Notes: generated by a model from the letters alone, not told the origin. DNA of 43,465 nt from JBHGAV01 sp041946685 (GCA_041946685.1 JBHGAV010000036.1:1-43465), one strand, 5' to 3'. Positions 8,768-17,667 are shown, counted from the first letter of the stretch. A program made the numbers and translations.

Positions 8768-10201
8768 CTATTTCAACTGAAGGGTTTCGGCAATCGGGTC
8801 GAAGCGCTTCTGAAACGCCTCCAAACCGCCGGCCTCAAGGTACGCGATGAATATCGCGCGGAGAGCGGCGCCATCCACGACGATCACGTACTCCGCCATT
8901 TTGCGCGACGCGCCGGTGACGTCCCCGCAGTCGGCGACGTAACTGAGGGCCACACGTCCGCCGATCTGCCGGTTGCTCCAGCTTGCAGGGCGAATCTGGT
9001 AGTCCTTCAGGACACCGGACCGCGTCTTGACGTAGTCATCGGCCGCGTCCTTCAGGGTTTCGCTTACAGGTTTCTTGTCCACACGGAGAAAAGCATGGCC
9101 GGCCACTTGCGGGTCCAGGAAACTGACGGCGACTCGACCGTCCGGACCGGGCGACGAGCCCGATCGTTCAATCAACCACTCGCCGGGCGCCGATACCGAG
9201 AAACCCAGCGTCTCATCCTTGAAGGAAACCTGAGAACCAGCATTCGGGTGGGTGACGGAGATCAGTTCCGCGACAACCGAGTTCCCGTCAAACTTGACCA
9301 GGTAGCGCGGCCCGTCCACCGATATCCAGAACGTCTGCTTGAGCGGGGTGATTTGGACCTTGTAGCACTGGAACTTGCCCGCCGGAACCTCCACGCCTTC
9401 GATTCCCAAGGTCTCGAATTCGAAGTTGAGGATCGCGCGCCCGGCGGAGGTTGCGATGGGTAGAGTCACCCGGTAACCCGGAGCCAAAGGCAGCCGCCGC
9501 AGGACGAACATCCACTCCTCATTGTCAAAAGCGGGACGATCCAAGTGGAGCGTGTAAGAGTCCGACTGTCCCTTGGCGCGGATGACGGCCTGCCCTTTAC
9601 CGTACTCCGCATGGAACTCGCCGAGTGGCGGTATGGTCCAGTCGCTCACGGCGGGGAACATGGTCTGCCGGTCGACGGCAACGCGGCTGGAGTTCAGGGT
9701 GTTGTTCACGCTCACATAGGTCCGGGTCTGCACCAGAAATCGGCGCGCCGGATCGGCCGGATCGGCCCCCACGGCGTAGACAATCCATCCGACCTGAGCG
9801 CCGCCGGGCATCTTCAGCGCCAGTTTGTGCGTCTCGCCTTCGGCCCAAGGCGCGGGCAGCAGCTTCAGGTCCCCGGGCAGCCGCGTCTGGGCCTGGGCGA
9901 CCAGTTCCTTCTGCTCGGGGTAGTCCGCAATCAGCGTCCGAAAGGCCTCCCCGGCTCCCACCGTGTCCCCTTTCGACAGAAGGCACAAGCCGAGCCGGTA
10001 CTGCGCCTGGGCCGCGTATTCCCTGTTCTCCTTCGCCGCGGAGAGGACCTGCCTATAGATCTTGATGGCGCCGTCGATGTCGCCCACGGTCTCCTGGGTG
10101 TAGATGCCCTTCTGGAGCAGATCGGAAGCCGTTTGAGCAACGAGCGCGGGCGCGACAGCGAGCACTGTCAATACAACCAGAATCATCCGGTATGTCTGCA
10201 T
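8768..10201 (-). CDS. secreted TPR / DUF3108-like protein
   Basis: A 477-residue exported protein: signal peptide in about residues 1-23 (cut near ALVAQ), then TPR-like repeats at about 25-110 (YRQVLSAAKENREYAAQAQYRLG), then a beta-rich middle section with VEVPAGKFQCYKVQ, which resembles DUF3108-type periplasmic domains, and a C-terminal part (about 325-470) of mixed alpha/beta character. The ATG at 10201 has a GGAGG site. It precedes the histidine kinase by 3 bases, so it is likely co-transcribed and may act as, or report on, the signal the kinase reads in the periplasm. The function is not established. Confidence 0.72.
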   Translation of the reverse strand: MQTYRMILVVLTVLAVAPALVAQTASDLLQKGIYTQETVGDIDGAIKIYRQVLSAAKENREYAAQAQYRLGLCLLSKGDTVGAGEAFRTLIADYPEQKELVAQAQTRLPGDLKLLPAPWAEGETHKLALKMPGGAQVGWIVYAVGADPADPARRFLVQTRTYVSVNNTLNSSRVAVDRQTMFPAVSDWTIPPLGEFHAEYGKGQAVIRAKGQSDSYTLHLDRPAFDNEEWMFVLRRLPLAPGYRVTLPIATSAGRAILNFEFETLGIEGVEVPAGKFQCYKVQITPLKQTFWISVDGPRYLVKFDGNSVVAELISVTHPNAGSQVSFKDETLGFSVSAPGEWLIERSGSSPGPDGRVAVSFLDPQVAGHAFLRVDKKPVSETLKDAADDYVKTRSGVLKDYQIRPASWSNRQIGGRVALSYVADCGDVTGASRKMAEYVIVVDGAALRAIFIAYLEAGGLEAFQKRFDPIAETLQLK

Positions 10202-10294
10202 CTCAAACCTCCTGAGATGACTGTACAGAGCCGATGTTACCGGATTATTACGCTGGTGTCCTCATTCAGCGACGCAACCGGCCGTGTGGTGAAA

Positions 10295-11458
10295 TCAGAG
10301 CGCGATCTTCGCAATCCGGCTGACGGCTTCCTCGATGCGCTGCTTGCACACCGTGAGGGCCAGCCTGATGTAGCCTTCGCCCGGCTCGCCGAATCCGCTG
10401 CCCGGAGTCGTCACAATTCCCGCCTCGCGAAGAAGCAGAGTCGTAAAATCCTTGGACTTGTACTTGGGCGGCACCGGGCACCAGACATAGAAGGTGGCCT
10501 TCGGCACCTCTGGGTCGAGGCCGATCTTTCGCAGGCCGCCTATGAGGGCATCGCGCCTGTCGCGGTAGATGCTCTGCATCTCGGCGACACAGCTCTGATC
10601 TCCCTCCAGGGCGGCCATGCCGGCATACTGCACCGCGTTGAAAGCCCCGGAATCGATGTTGCTCTTGATCTGTCCCAGGCCCTTGATCATCTGGGCGTTG
10701 CCGACGGCAAAACCCAGGCGCCAGCCGGTCATGTTGTAGGTCTTCGACAGGGAGTGGAACTCGATGCCGACATCCCTGGCGCCGGGAAGCTCCATGAAGC
10801 TCATGGGACGGTAGCCGTCAAACGCCATCTCGGAGTACGCGGCGTCGTGGCAGACCATCAGGTCGTACTCTCTGGCGAAGTCGATCACCTTCTGATAGAA
10901 GTCCCGTTCCGCCGTCGCTCCCGTGGGGTTGTTGGGGTAGTTGATGTAGAGCAGCTTGGCGCGCCGGGCGACGTCCGCCGGAATCGCCGCCAGGTCGGGA
11001 AGGAAACCGTTCTCGCGGGTGAGCGGCATGAAGTAGGATTCGCCGCCGGCGAACATGGTCGTGACGTGGTAGACCGGATAGGCGGGGCTCGGCACCAGCG
11101 CCAGGTCGCCCGGATTGATGAAGGCGAGCGGCAGGTGGGCGATTCCCTCCTTGGAACCGATCAGGGTGAGCACCTCGCTCGCCGCATCCAGGTCCACGCC
11201 AAACCGGCGGCGGTACCAGCGGGCGACGCATCCGTTGAACTCATGCATGCCCGAGTAGGACGGGTACTGATGGTTTGCGGGATCGTGCGCCGCCCGGTTC
11301 AGTTCTTCAATGATGTGCTTCGGGGTCGGCAGGTCGGGGTCGCCGACACCCAGATTGATGACGTCCACGCCTTTGGCCATCAAATCGGCCTTCAGCCGGT
11401 CTATTTCTTGAAAAAGATAAGGGGGAAGCCGCTTCAGCCTCTCCGCCCGGTCAATCAT
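10295..11458 (-). CDS. dapL: LL-diaminopimelate aminotransferase
   Basis: A 387-residue class I/II PLP aminotransferase. The PLP lysine is Lys239 in HSLSKTYNMTGWRLG, and the fold markers INLGVGDPDLPTP, YPNNPTG and DAAYSE are all present. It closes the lysine operon 23 bases after dapF, and no dapD/dapC succinylase-branch genes are seen, so it fits DapL, which converts tetrahydrodipicolinate directly to LL-DAP. The ATG at 11458 was preferred over one 14 codons upstream because it has GGAGG nine bases before it and begins the conserved N-terminus. A general aspartate-type aminotransferase is the alternative, but the context favours DapL. Confidence 0.88.
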   Translation of the reverse strand: MIDRAERLKRLPPYLFQEIDRLKADLMAKGVDVINLGVGDPDLPTPKHIIEELNRAAHDPANHQYPSYSGMHEFNGCVARWYRRRFGVDLDAASEVLTLIGSKEGIAHLPLAFINPGDLALVPSPAYPVYHVTTMFAGGESYFMPLTRENGFLPDLAAIPADVARRAKLLYINYPNNPTGATAERDFYQKVIDFAREYDLMVCHDAAYSEMAFDGYRPMSFMELPGARDVGIEFHSLSKTYNMTGWRLGFAVGNAQMIKGLGQIKSNIDSGAFNAVQYAGMAALEGDQSCVAEMQSIYRDRRDALIGGLRKIGLDPEVPKATFYVWCPVPPKYKSKDFTTLLLREAGIVTTPGSGFGEPGEGYIRLALTVCKQRIEEAVSRIAKIAL

Positions 11459-11481
11459 TCCGTAGTCCTCCGAAAAAACCG

Positions 11482-12318
11482 CTACAGCGTCTCGTCCCAA
11501 AGCTCCGCTTCATAGGCGACCCTGGCCTCTCCCTCCAAATAGACCTCGCCCCCCGAGTCGAAATGGATCGTCAGGGTTTCCCCGCTCCGGGTAAGCACCT
11601 CCACAGGAGAAACGACCCGGTCCCTCGCGGCGGAGATGAGCGAGGACGCGATGGCCCCCGTCCCGCAGGCGAGAGTCTCCCCCTCAACCCCGCGCTCGTA
11701 GGTGCGAACGACAATATGGTGCTCGTCCCGCACGAAGACAAAGTTGACGTTTGTGCCCGCAGGCTGGAAATGAGGATGGAACCTCAGCGCCCGCCCCCAG
11801 CCCGTAACATCGGCGGATTCCAGCGCCTGCACGTCAGCCGCGAACCAGACGGCGTGAGGCACTCCCGTGTTGATGAAATCCAGATCGAAGGACTTGCCGC
11901 TCGCTTCGAGGTGAATATTCTTCCGCAGGCTGTGGGGCCGGGTCATCTGGACCTTGACCCTGCGGCCGGAAACCTCGGCCTTGATGATCCCGGCCAAAGT
12001 GCGGAACGCCATCCGGGGCTGGGAGACAATTCCCTTGAGCAAGGCGAATCGCGCCGCGCATCGGGCGCCGTTGCCGCACATTTCCGCCTCGCTGGCGTCG
12101 GCATTGAAGAAGCGCCACTTGAAATCCACTTCGGCATCGCGTTCGATCAGAATCACCCCGTCGGCGCCGACGGAGAGTTTGCGGCGGCAGGCCTGGCGCA
12201 CGAAGTCGTGGCAGTGATCCGCGTCCACAAGGCCTTCCCGGTTGTCGATCACGATGAAATCGTTGCCGGTCCCGGTCATCTTGAAGAACGGGATCCTCTG
12301 TGACGTCTTGTGCGTCAT
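11482..12318 (-). CDS. dapF: diaminopimelate epimerase
   Basis: A 278-residue two-fold symmetric epimerase that converts LL-DAP to meso-DAP for peptidoglycan and lysine. Both catalytic cysteines are in their signatures: Cys81 in NADASEAEMCGNGAR and Cys218 in GETLACGTGA. The N-terminal KMTGTGNDFIVID motif is also complete. The ATG at 12318 follows a GGAGGAG ribosome site just after the dapA stop. Cytoplasmic, and part of the riboswitch-led operon. Confidence 0.96.
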   Translation of the reverse strand: MTHKTSQRIPFFKMTGTGNDFIVIDNREGLVDADHCHDFVRQACRRKLSVGADGVILIERDAEVDFKWRFFNADASEAEMCGNGARCAARFALLKGIVSQPRMAFRTLAGIIKAEVSGRRVKVQMTRPHSLRKNIHLEASGKSFDLDFINTGVPHAVWFAADVQALESADVTGWGRALRFHPHFQPAGTNVNFVFVRDEHHIVVRTYERGVEGETLACGTGAIASSLISAARDRVVSPVEVLTRSGETLTIHFDSGGEVYLEGEARVAYEAELWDETL

Positions 12319-12333
12319 AGAAACTGCTCCTCC

Positions 12334-13230
12334 TCAGTTTGCCGCTTGGGCAGTCGCAACCAGGGCGAGGTCGCGCAGGACCTTCTCGATGCGGGCGAGG
12401 CTGGCCGCCGACGGCGGCACCAGCGGCAGGCGCCACACCGGCTCGAGCAATCCCATCAAAGCCATGGCGGCCTTCACCGGGATTGGGTTGGTCTCGACGA
12501 AATTCACTTCCATCAGCGGCAGGAACTTGCGATGGACTTGCCGGGCCGCGGCGAAGTCGCCCGCCAGGCACAGGCGCGCGATCTCGGTCATCTGGGCCGG
12601 GATCTCGTTCCCCGCGGTGGTGATCACGCCCTTGCCGCCCAGAGCCATCAAGGGCAGAGTCACGGCGTCGTCGCCCGAAAGAACCGAGAAGCGCTCCGGA
12701 ACCTGGTTGAGGATGGCGGAGATTTGCCCGATGTTGCCCGATGCCTCCTTGACGCCCGCAATGTTGTCGATCTCGGCGAGGCGCTTGAGCGTTGCCGGCT
12801 CGACATTCACGCCGGTACGGCCCTGCACGCTGTAGACGATGATCGGGATGCGGATGGCGGAGGCGATGGCCTTGTAGTGCTGGTAAAGACCCTCCTGCGT
12901 GGGCTTGTTGTAGTACGGCGTCACCGAGAGGATGCCGTCGGCGCCCATGGCTTGCAGTTCCCTGGCGAGAGCGATCACTTCGGCGGTGTTGTACCCGCCC
13001 GCGCCGGCGACCACGGGGACCTTGCCCTTCGCCTCCTCAAGCGTGATCTCGACCACGCGGAGGTGCTCGCCGTGGGACAGCGTGGGACTCTCGCCCGTAG
13101 TCCCGCACGGGACGAGGAAGTTGATCCCGGCGTCGATCTGCCTGCGCACCAGCCGCCGCAGCGTCGCCTCATCCAGCGACGTATCGCCCTTGAAAGGAGT
13201 CACCAGCGCCGTTCCGCATCCTATGAACAT
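12334..13230 (-). CDS. dapA: 4-hydroxy-tetrahydrodipicolinate synthase
   Basis: A 298-residue TIM-barrel aldolase that condenses pyruvate with aspartate semialdehyde. The Schiff-base lysine is Lys161 in GVKEASG, Thr44-Thr45 lie in PCGTTGES, Tyr107 in TPYYNKP and the substrate tyrosine Tyr133 in YSVQGRTG. The usual YNVPGR motif reads YSVQGR here, a modest departure next to the active tyrosine. The start overlaps the dapB 3' end by 10 bases. Feedback sensitivity to lysine cannot be judged from sequence alone. Confidence 0.95.
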   Translation of the reverse strand: MFIGCGTALVTPFKGDTSLDEATLRRLVRRQIDAGINFLVPCGTTGESPTLSHGEHLRVVEITLEEAKGKVPVVAGAGGYNTAEVIALARELQAMGADGILSVTPYYNKPTQEGLYQHYKAIASAIRIPIIVYSVQGRTGVNVEPATLKRLAEIDNIAGVKEASGNIGQISAILNQVPERFSVLSGDDAVTLPLMALGGKGVITTAGNEIPAQMTEIARLCLAGDFAAARQVHRKFLPLMEVNFVETNPIPVKAAMALMGLLEPVWRLPLVPPSAASLARIEKVLRDLALVATAQAAN

Positions 13231-13925
13231 GTGCCACCCCCAAACAACACTTCACTGAATTCGAAGAAACCCTTCCTGCCCACCACCCATTGTGCCGCCT
13301 TGAGAGCGCCGCGCGCCAAGCCCTCGCGGCTGCGCGTCGCGTGGCGCAGGGTGATGGTGTCGGTGGCCGAGTCGAAGCCGATCTCGTGGGTGCCCGGGTG
13401 CGCTCCGGCGCGGTTGGAAGACACGCTGACGGGACGATCGTAGCCGGAACGCCGCATCTCGTCCACCAGCTTCAGCAGAGTGCCCGAGGGGGCGTCCTTC
13501 TTGGTCGAGTGATGAATTTCCCAGGCCCAGGCCCCATAGGCGTCTTCTTTGCCGAGAAGACGGGCCGCCTCGCTCACCAGCCGGAAGAACACGTTCACCC
13601 CGATGGAATAGTTGGGGCTCCACACCAGCCCGATGCCGGACCTCGCCACGGCCGCCTTCACCCGTTCGGCCTGCTCTGCCCACCCCGTGGTGCCGAGCAC
13701 CATGTTCACGCCCAGAGCGGAAATGCGTTCGACGTTTTCGGCCACCGCCGACGGAATCGAGAAATCGATGGCGACGTCCACACCCTGGAAATTCTCCGGG
13801 GTGACTCCCTCGAAGCTCGTGTTATTGAATTCATCGAGCTTGAGCCGGACGGTGAATCCGTACTCCGGCGCAAGCTGTTCGATCATCCGCCCCATCTTGC
13901 CGTAGCCGACAATCGCGAGGTTCAT
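13221..13925 (-). CDS. dapB: 4-hydroxy-tetrahydrodipicolinate reductase
   Basis: A 234-residue NAD(P)H reductase. The N-terminal Rossmann loop is VGYGKMGRM, followed by DFSIPSAV and LGTTGW. The DapB catalytic signature is EIHHSTKKDAPSGT, carrying the His pair and catalytic Lys. At 234 residues it is shorter than the roughly 270-residue enterobacterial enzyme but within the family range. The ATG follows AAGGGAG, 11 bases downstream of lysC. The enzyme acts in the cytoplasm directly after DapA. Confidence 0.95.
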   Translation of the reverse strand: MNLAIVGYGKMGRMIEQLAPEYGFTVRLKLDEFNNTSFEGVTPENFQGVDVAIDFSIPSAVAENVERISALGVNMVLGTTGWAEQAERVKAAVARSGIGLVWSPNYSIGVNVFFRLVSEAARLLGKEDAYGAWAWEIHHSTKKDAPSGTLLKLVDEMRRSGYDRPVSVSSNRAGAHPGTHEIGFDSATDTITLRHATRSREGLARGALKAAQWVVGRKGFFEFSEVLFGGGTCS

Positions 13926-13936
13926 GACGCTCCCTT

Positions 13937-15307
13937 TCAGTCAAAAACCGTGGGATCCAGTTCCCGGAAGAATTCCTCGTGCAGCGACTTCACCACGCGG
14001 GCCACGTCCTGCTCGGCGACCACGAATGTCAGGTTCAGCCGCGACGCGCCCTGCGAGATCATCCGGATATTCGCTCCACCCGTGGCCGCGAACGCCCGGC
14101 CGGCCACGCCCGGCGTGTGGCGTATGTTCTCGCCCACGATACAGACGATCGCCTGGTTCTCCTCGAAATCGACTTCGGCGAATTCCCGCAGTTCCCGGCA
14201 AATGTCCGTCAACCGCCGCGTGTTGTCAATGGTCAGCGAAACGCTCACCTCGCTGGTGGACACCACATCCACCGGAGTCTCGAAGCGGTCGAACACTTCA
14301 AAGATGCGGCGCAGAAAGCCGTGGGCCATCAACATGCGCGTCGAGTGGATGTTGACCACCGTGATCTTGCGTTTGCAGGCGATCGATTTGATCACGTTGG
14401 TGCAATGGACCGATTCGGCGATAATGCGAGTACCCGGCACCTCGGGCCGCCGCGAGTTCAGGATCAGCACCGGAATGCTTTTTTCGATGGCGGGGAGCAC
14501 CGTAGCCGGATGCAGTACCTTGGCGCCGAAATATGCGAGTTCGGCCGCCTCCACGAAAGAGATCGTTTTGACCCGGCGGCCTCCCTTCAGGATCGTGGGA
14601 TCGGCGGTGAGCATGCCGTCCACGTCGGTCCAGATCTGGATCTCCTCGGCCCCGATGCCCGCACCCACGATGGAGGCGCTGAAGTCGGAGCCACCCCGGC
14701 CCAGCGTGGTGGTCACTCCCTCCCGCGTGGATGCTATGAAGCCGCCCATCACGACCACCTGTTCGGCCGCCAGCGGCTTCACGGTTCCCGCCAGCCGCGC
14801 GTAGGTCTCCGGAAACAGGGGCGCCGCCTGGGTGTGCCGCGCATCGGTCAGGATGACCTTGCGCGAGTCCATGTGGACGGTGCGCATTCCGGCCTTGCGG
14901 AAAGCCAGCGCCACGATGGCGCTCGAAAGCCGCTCGCCGTAAGAAGAGATGGCGTCCACTGAGCGCGGCGACAGCTCGCCCAGCACGGCGAAACCCCGGA
15001 CCAGCTCATCCAGTTCCGCGAAATGCTCGCCAATGATCCGCTCCGCCTCCGGCCAGTCCGATTCCCGCACCGCGGCCCGTGCCTCGCCCAGGTGGAACGC
15101 CCGCAACTCGTCGAGTTGTCTCAGGGCGTCCTCGCGCCGGCCGGCAGCGGAGTCGCCCGCGATGGCCAGCAGCTTGTTGGTCGTCTTGCCCATGGCCGAA
15201 ACCACGACCACGGGTTTGCGGTCGAGCCGAGCCTTAACGATGGAAGCGACCCGCTCGATGGCGGCTGCCGATTCCACCGACGTGCCGCCGAACTTCATCA
15301 CGATCAT
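13937..15307 (-). CDS. lysC: aspartate kinase (monofunctional, lysine-type)
   Basis: A 456-residue aspartokinase, first step from aspartate. The kinase domain (about 1-290) begins VMKFGGTSVES and has SSYGERLSS and TTLGRGGSDFSA, the substrate and ATP motifs. The C-terminal third (about 310-456) is a pair of ACT domains, the usual site of allosteric feedback by lysine. There is no fused homoserine dehydrogenase. The ATG follows GGGAGG, and the gene lies 16 bases after asd in the riboswitch operon, so both lysine-sensed transcript control and enzyme feedback are plausible. Confidence 0.95.
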   Translation of the reverse strand: MIVMKFGGTSVESAAAIERVASIVKARLDRKPVVVVSAMGKTTNKLLAIAGDSAAGRREDALRQLDELRAFHLGEARAAVRESDWPEAERIIGEHFAELDELVRGFAVLGELSPRSVDAISSYGERLSSAIVALAFRKAGMRTVHMDSRKVILTDARHTQAAPLFPETYARLAGTVKPLAAEQVVVMGGFIASTREGVTTTLGRGGSDFSASIVGAGIGAEEIQIWTDVDGMLTADPTILKGGRRVKTISFVEAAELAYFGAKVLHPATVLPAIEKSIPVLILNSRRPEVPGTRIIAESVHCTNVIKSIACKRKITVVNIHSTRMLMAHGFLRRIFEVFDRFETPVDVVSTSEVSVSLTIDNTRRLTDICRELREFAEVDFEENQAIVCIVGENIRHTPGVAGRAFAATGGANIRMISQGASRLNLTFVVAEQDVARVVKSLHEEFFRELDPTVFD

Positions 15308-15323
15308 GTTGTGCCTCCCGCCG

Positions 15324-16373
15324 TCAGTCGAGCAATCCTTCGGTCGCCATCAGCTCCGCGTTTAGCACGGCCGCGCCGGCCGCGCCCCGCACGGTGTTGT
15401 GGCCCATGCACACGAACTTGTAGTCGAAAACGGGACACGGCCGCAGGCGTCCGACAAAGACCGCCTGGCCGCGCTCCCGCTCCACGTCCTTGCGGGGCTG
15501 TGGCCGGTTGGGCTGGGTCATGTAGATCACGGGAGCCGGCGGAGCGCTGGGCAGTCGCCGCTCCTGGGGAACGCTGGTGAAGCTCCGGAAAGCCTGGAGC
15601 AGATCCGCTTCCGACGGTTTTGAGGAAAGCTCCACCGAGACCGTCACCGTGTGCCCGTCGACGACCGGCACCCGGTTGCAGTGCGCGCTGACTTTGGCCG
15701 CCAGGTCGCGCACGCGGCTGCCGTCGAAGTCGCCGAGGATCTTCTGCGTCTCCTGCTGCATCTTCTCCTCTTCGCCGCCAATAAAAGGAATCACGTTGCC
15801 AACGATGTCCATGGAGGCGACGCCAGGATAGCCCGCGCCGGAGATGGCCTGAAGCGTGGTGGCGACCACGCGCGTGATGCCGAACGGCTTCAGCGCGGCT
15901 AGTCCCATGGTCAGCACGACGGTCGAGCAGTTCGGGTTCGTCACGATCTGCCCGCTCCAGCCGCGCTGCTTTTTCTGGATCGGCACCAGCTTGAGGTGGT
16001 CCGGGTTGATCTCGGGCACCAGCAGCGGGACGTCCGCCTCCATGCGATGGTTCCTGGAATTGGAGACCACCACGTGGCCCGCCTTCGCGAAGGCCTGCTC
16101 AATCTCGGTGGCCACGCTGGCGTCGGTGGCCGAGAAGACCAGCTTGGGCGCGTTGCCCGGCTTGCACTCGTCGACGACGATGTCGGCGACGGAAGCCGGC
16201 GTCTCCCCGCCGAGGTGCCACTGCGCAGCGTCCCTATACTTCTTGCCGGCCGAGCGGTCGCTCGCCCCCAGCCAGGTCAGGTTGAACCAGGGGTGGCCCT
16301 GCAAGAACTTGATGAAATGCTGGCCCACCATCCCGGTGCCGCCTAGAATGCCCACGTCAATTCTGCGTTCCAT
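15324..16373 (-). CDS. asd: aspartate-semialdehyde dehydrogenase (archaeal/fungal-like type)
   Basis: A 349-residue NADP-dependent dehydrogenase. The N-terminal loop is ILGGTGMVGQHF, the catalytic cysteine is Cys149 in TNPNCSTVV and the catalytic histidine is likely His241 in VPVVDGHT. The overall pattern (ATDASVATEIEQAFAKAG, CNRVPVVDGH, a long basic stretch near residue 290) is closer to the archaeal/fungal ASADH branch than to the E. coli branch; this is a recognition call. It supplies aspartate semialdehyde to DapA and is flanked by the M20 peptidase gene (13 bases) and lysC (16 bases). A second, degenerate paralogue lies at 38964-39968. Confidence 0.93.
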   Translation of the reverse strand: MERRIDVGILGGTGMVGQHFIKFLQGHPWFNLTWLGASDRSAGKKYRDAAQWHLGGETPASVADIVVDECKPGNAPKLVFSATDASVATEIEQAFAKAGHVVVSNSRNHRMEADVPLLVPEINPDHLKLVPIQKKQRGWSGQIVTNPNCSTVVLTMGLAALKPFGITRVVATTLQAISGAGYPGVASMDIVGNVIPFIGGEEEKMQQETQKILGDFDGSRVRDLAAKVSAHCNRVPVVDGHTVTVSVELSSKPSEADLLQAFRSFTSVPQERRLPSAPPAPVIYMTQPNRPQPRKDVERERGQAVFVGRLRPCPVFDYKFVCMGHNTVRGAAGAAVLNAELMATEGLLD

Positions 16374-16386
16374 ATTGCTCCCTTCA

Positions 16387-17394
16387 CTACGCGGTGAGAA
16401 GCTGCTTCACCATCTTCTGATAGATTTCGACCGCATCTACGAGCTGCCGCTTGGGCACGTGCTCGTCCAGCGTGTGCGCCACGTGGATCGATCCCGGACC
16501 GAGCAGGAACGGCTTGCCCCACGCTCCGCCGAACTCGGGAATGTCCGTCGTGTAGGCGACCACGGCCGTATCAAAGCCTTTGAGCCGGCCGAGCTTGACG
16601 ACCGGAATGCACACGACCTCGCGAGCCTGCGCCTGCGCGCCAACCGCATTCAGCAAGGCGCGGCGGACCGGTTCGGGGTCGGAGACCAGCCGGATCATGA
16701 CCTCGGCGCAGGCGGAATCGGGGACGACGTTCGGCGCCCGCCCGCCCGCAATGGTCCCGATGTTCAACGTGCCGGGTCCCAGCAGCGGGTCCACGGGCAT
16801 CGGGATCGCCCGCACCCGCTGGAGAACGTCCAGCAGCTTCTCGATCGCCGACTCGCCCAGCTCGGGGTAGGCCGAGTGAGCCATCTTTCCGCTGGCGGTG
16901 ATCTCGAATCGCAGCGCGCCCTTGGAGGCCAGCGCGAGCTGGTTGTTGCTCGGCTCCCCGTTGATCAGATAGCGCGAGCCGCGGGGACTGCGCGCCGCGG
17001 CCTGGGCGCCCGCGCTGTTTTTTTCCTCGCCCACGACGAACAGAAGCGCGAAATTGCGCACACCCGACTGAAGCAATCCCTCGGCGGCGTGGATCATGCT
17101 CGCGATGATTCCCTTGGCGTCGCAGGCGCCGCGTCCCCAGATGCGGTCCTCGTCTTCCCTTGAAGGGATGTGCGGCGGCACCGTATCCATATGGGTGGAG
17201 AGGGTCACGACGGGTTCGCCCCAGTGCGCAAGCACGTTGAAGCGGCCGGGCTCGACATCCATCCTCTCGACGGCACCCTGGTGACGCGCAGCCAGATCCG
17301 ACAGCAGAGCGAACAGGAATTCGCCGGCCTGCTGCTCGTTCCGTGTGATCGACTCGATGTCGATCAGCCTGCGCGTCAGCTCGAATAGGTCCAT
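16387..17394 (-). CDS. M20 family metallopeptidase/deacylase, first gene of the lysine operon
   Basis: A 335-residue zinc-dependent M20 hydrolase of the DapE/ArgE/CPG2 group. Metal ligands are visible: His68 and Asp70 in LSTHMDTVPP, Asp92 in GRGACDAKG and the glutamate pair in VVGEEKNSAG. It is the first gene after the lysine riboswitch. Because the operon carries dapL, which bypasses DapE, a desuccinylase role is doubtful; it may deacylate an N-acyl lysine/DAP compound (LysK- or ArgE-like) or be a salvage peptidase. The start at 17394 is supported by the conserved MDLFELTRRLIDIES opening, with only a weak AGGT just before it. Confidence 0.85.
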   Translation of the reverse strand: MDLFELTRRLIDIESITRNEQQAGEFLFALLSDLAARHQGAVERMDVEPGRFNVLAHWGEPVVTLSTHMDTVPPHIPSREDEDRIWGRGACDAKGIIASMIHAAEGLLQSGVRNFALLFVVGEEKNSAGAQAAARSPRGSRYLINGEPSNNQLALASKGALRFEITASGKMAHSAYPELGESAIEKLLDVLQRVRAIPMPVDPLLGPGTLNIGTIAGGRAPNVVPDSACAEVMIRLVSDPEPVRRALLNAVGAQAQAREVVCIPVVKLGRLKGFDTAVVAYTTDIPEFGGAWGKPFLLGPGSIHVAHTLDEHVPKRQLVDAVEIYQKMVKQLLTA

Positions 17395-17465
17395 ACCTGT
17401 CGACTCGTGGGGTGGGAGGCGCTGGAAGGGAAAAACCGCGTAGGCGAGGCCGGCGTTTCTTCACT

Positions 17466-17658
17466 TCTCGATAGCGCTCCACCCGCTGCTACCAACGGAT
17501 GACAGTGGGCAGGTGTTAACCTTACCCCCCAATCGCCCCGAAGAAGGACTTCCAGCGGCGACTTCGGCGGGTGCTGCCTTAGCCCCTTTCGCCAGGACTT
17601 CCGGAGCCTCCCGGAACTTCAAATCCTGCTACTGATGGCCCCCGCGCCTCTACCAAGA
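17466..17658 (-). promoter_or_regulatory. lysine riboswitch (L box)
   Basis: On the minus strand the leader carries the conserved lysine-element segments in order: GTAGAGGCGCG (17653-17643), AGTA, GAAAGGGG, CCGCCGAAG, ACTGTC, and GGTGGAGCGCTATC near the 3' end. Helix P1 is a 9-bp pairing of TCTTGGTAG (17658-17650) with CTATCGAGA (17474-17466). It sits between a sigma70-like promoter and the M20-asd-lysC-dapBAFL operon. In known L boxes, lysine binding represses the downstream genes. The motif match is by eye; a covariance search would give a score. Confidence 0.93.
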
Positions 17659-17667
17659 GGAGTTTTC

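Noticed and set aside
9545..17163. Very long plus-strand frames such as 9545-11515, 12310-13443, 13290-14804 and 15856-17163
   Set aside because: They lie antisense to strongly recognised lysine-pathway genes; codon bias in GC-rich DNA creates such shadows and their translations resemble no family.
17395..17466. Rho-independent terminator as the riboswitch output
   Set aside because: A U5 run is present but only 3-bp stems could be drawn before it, so I did not call a terminator.
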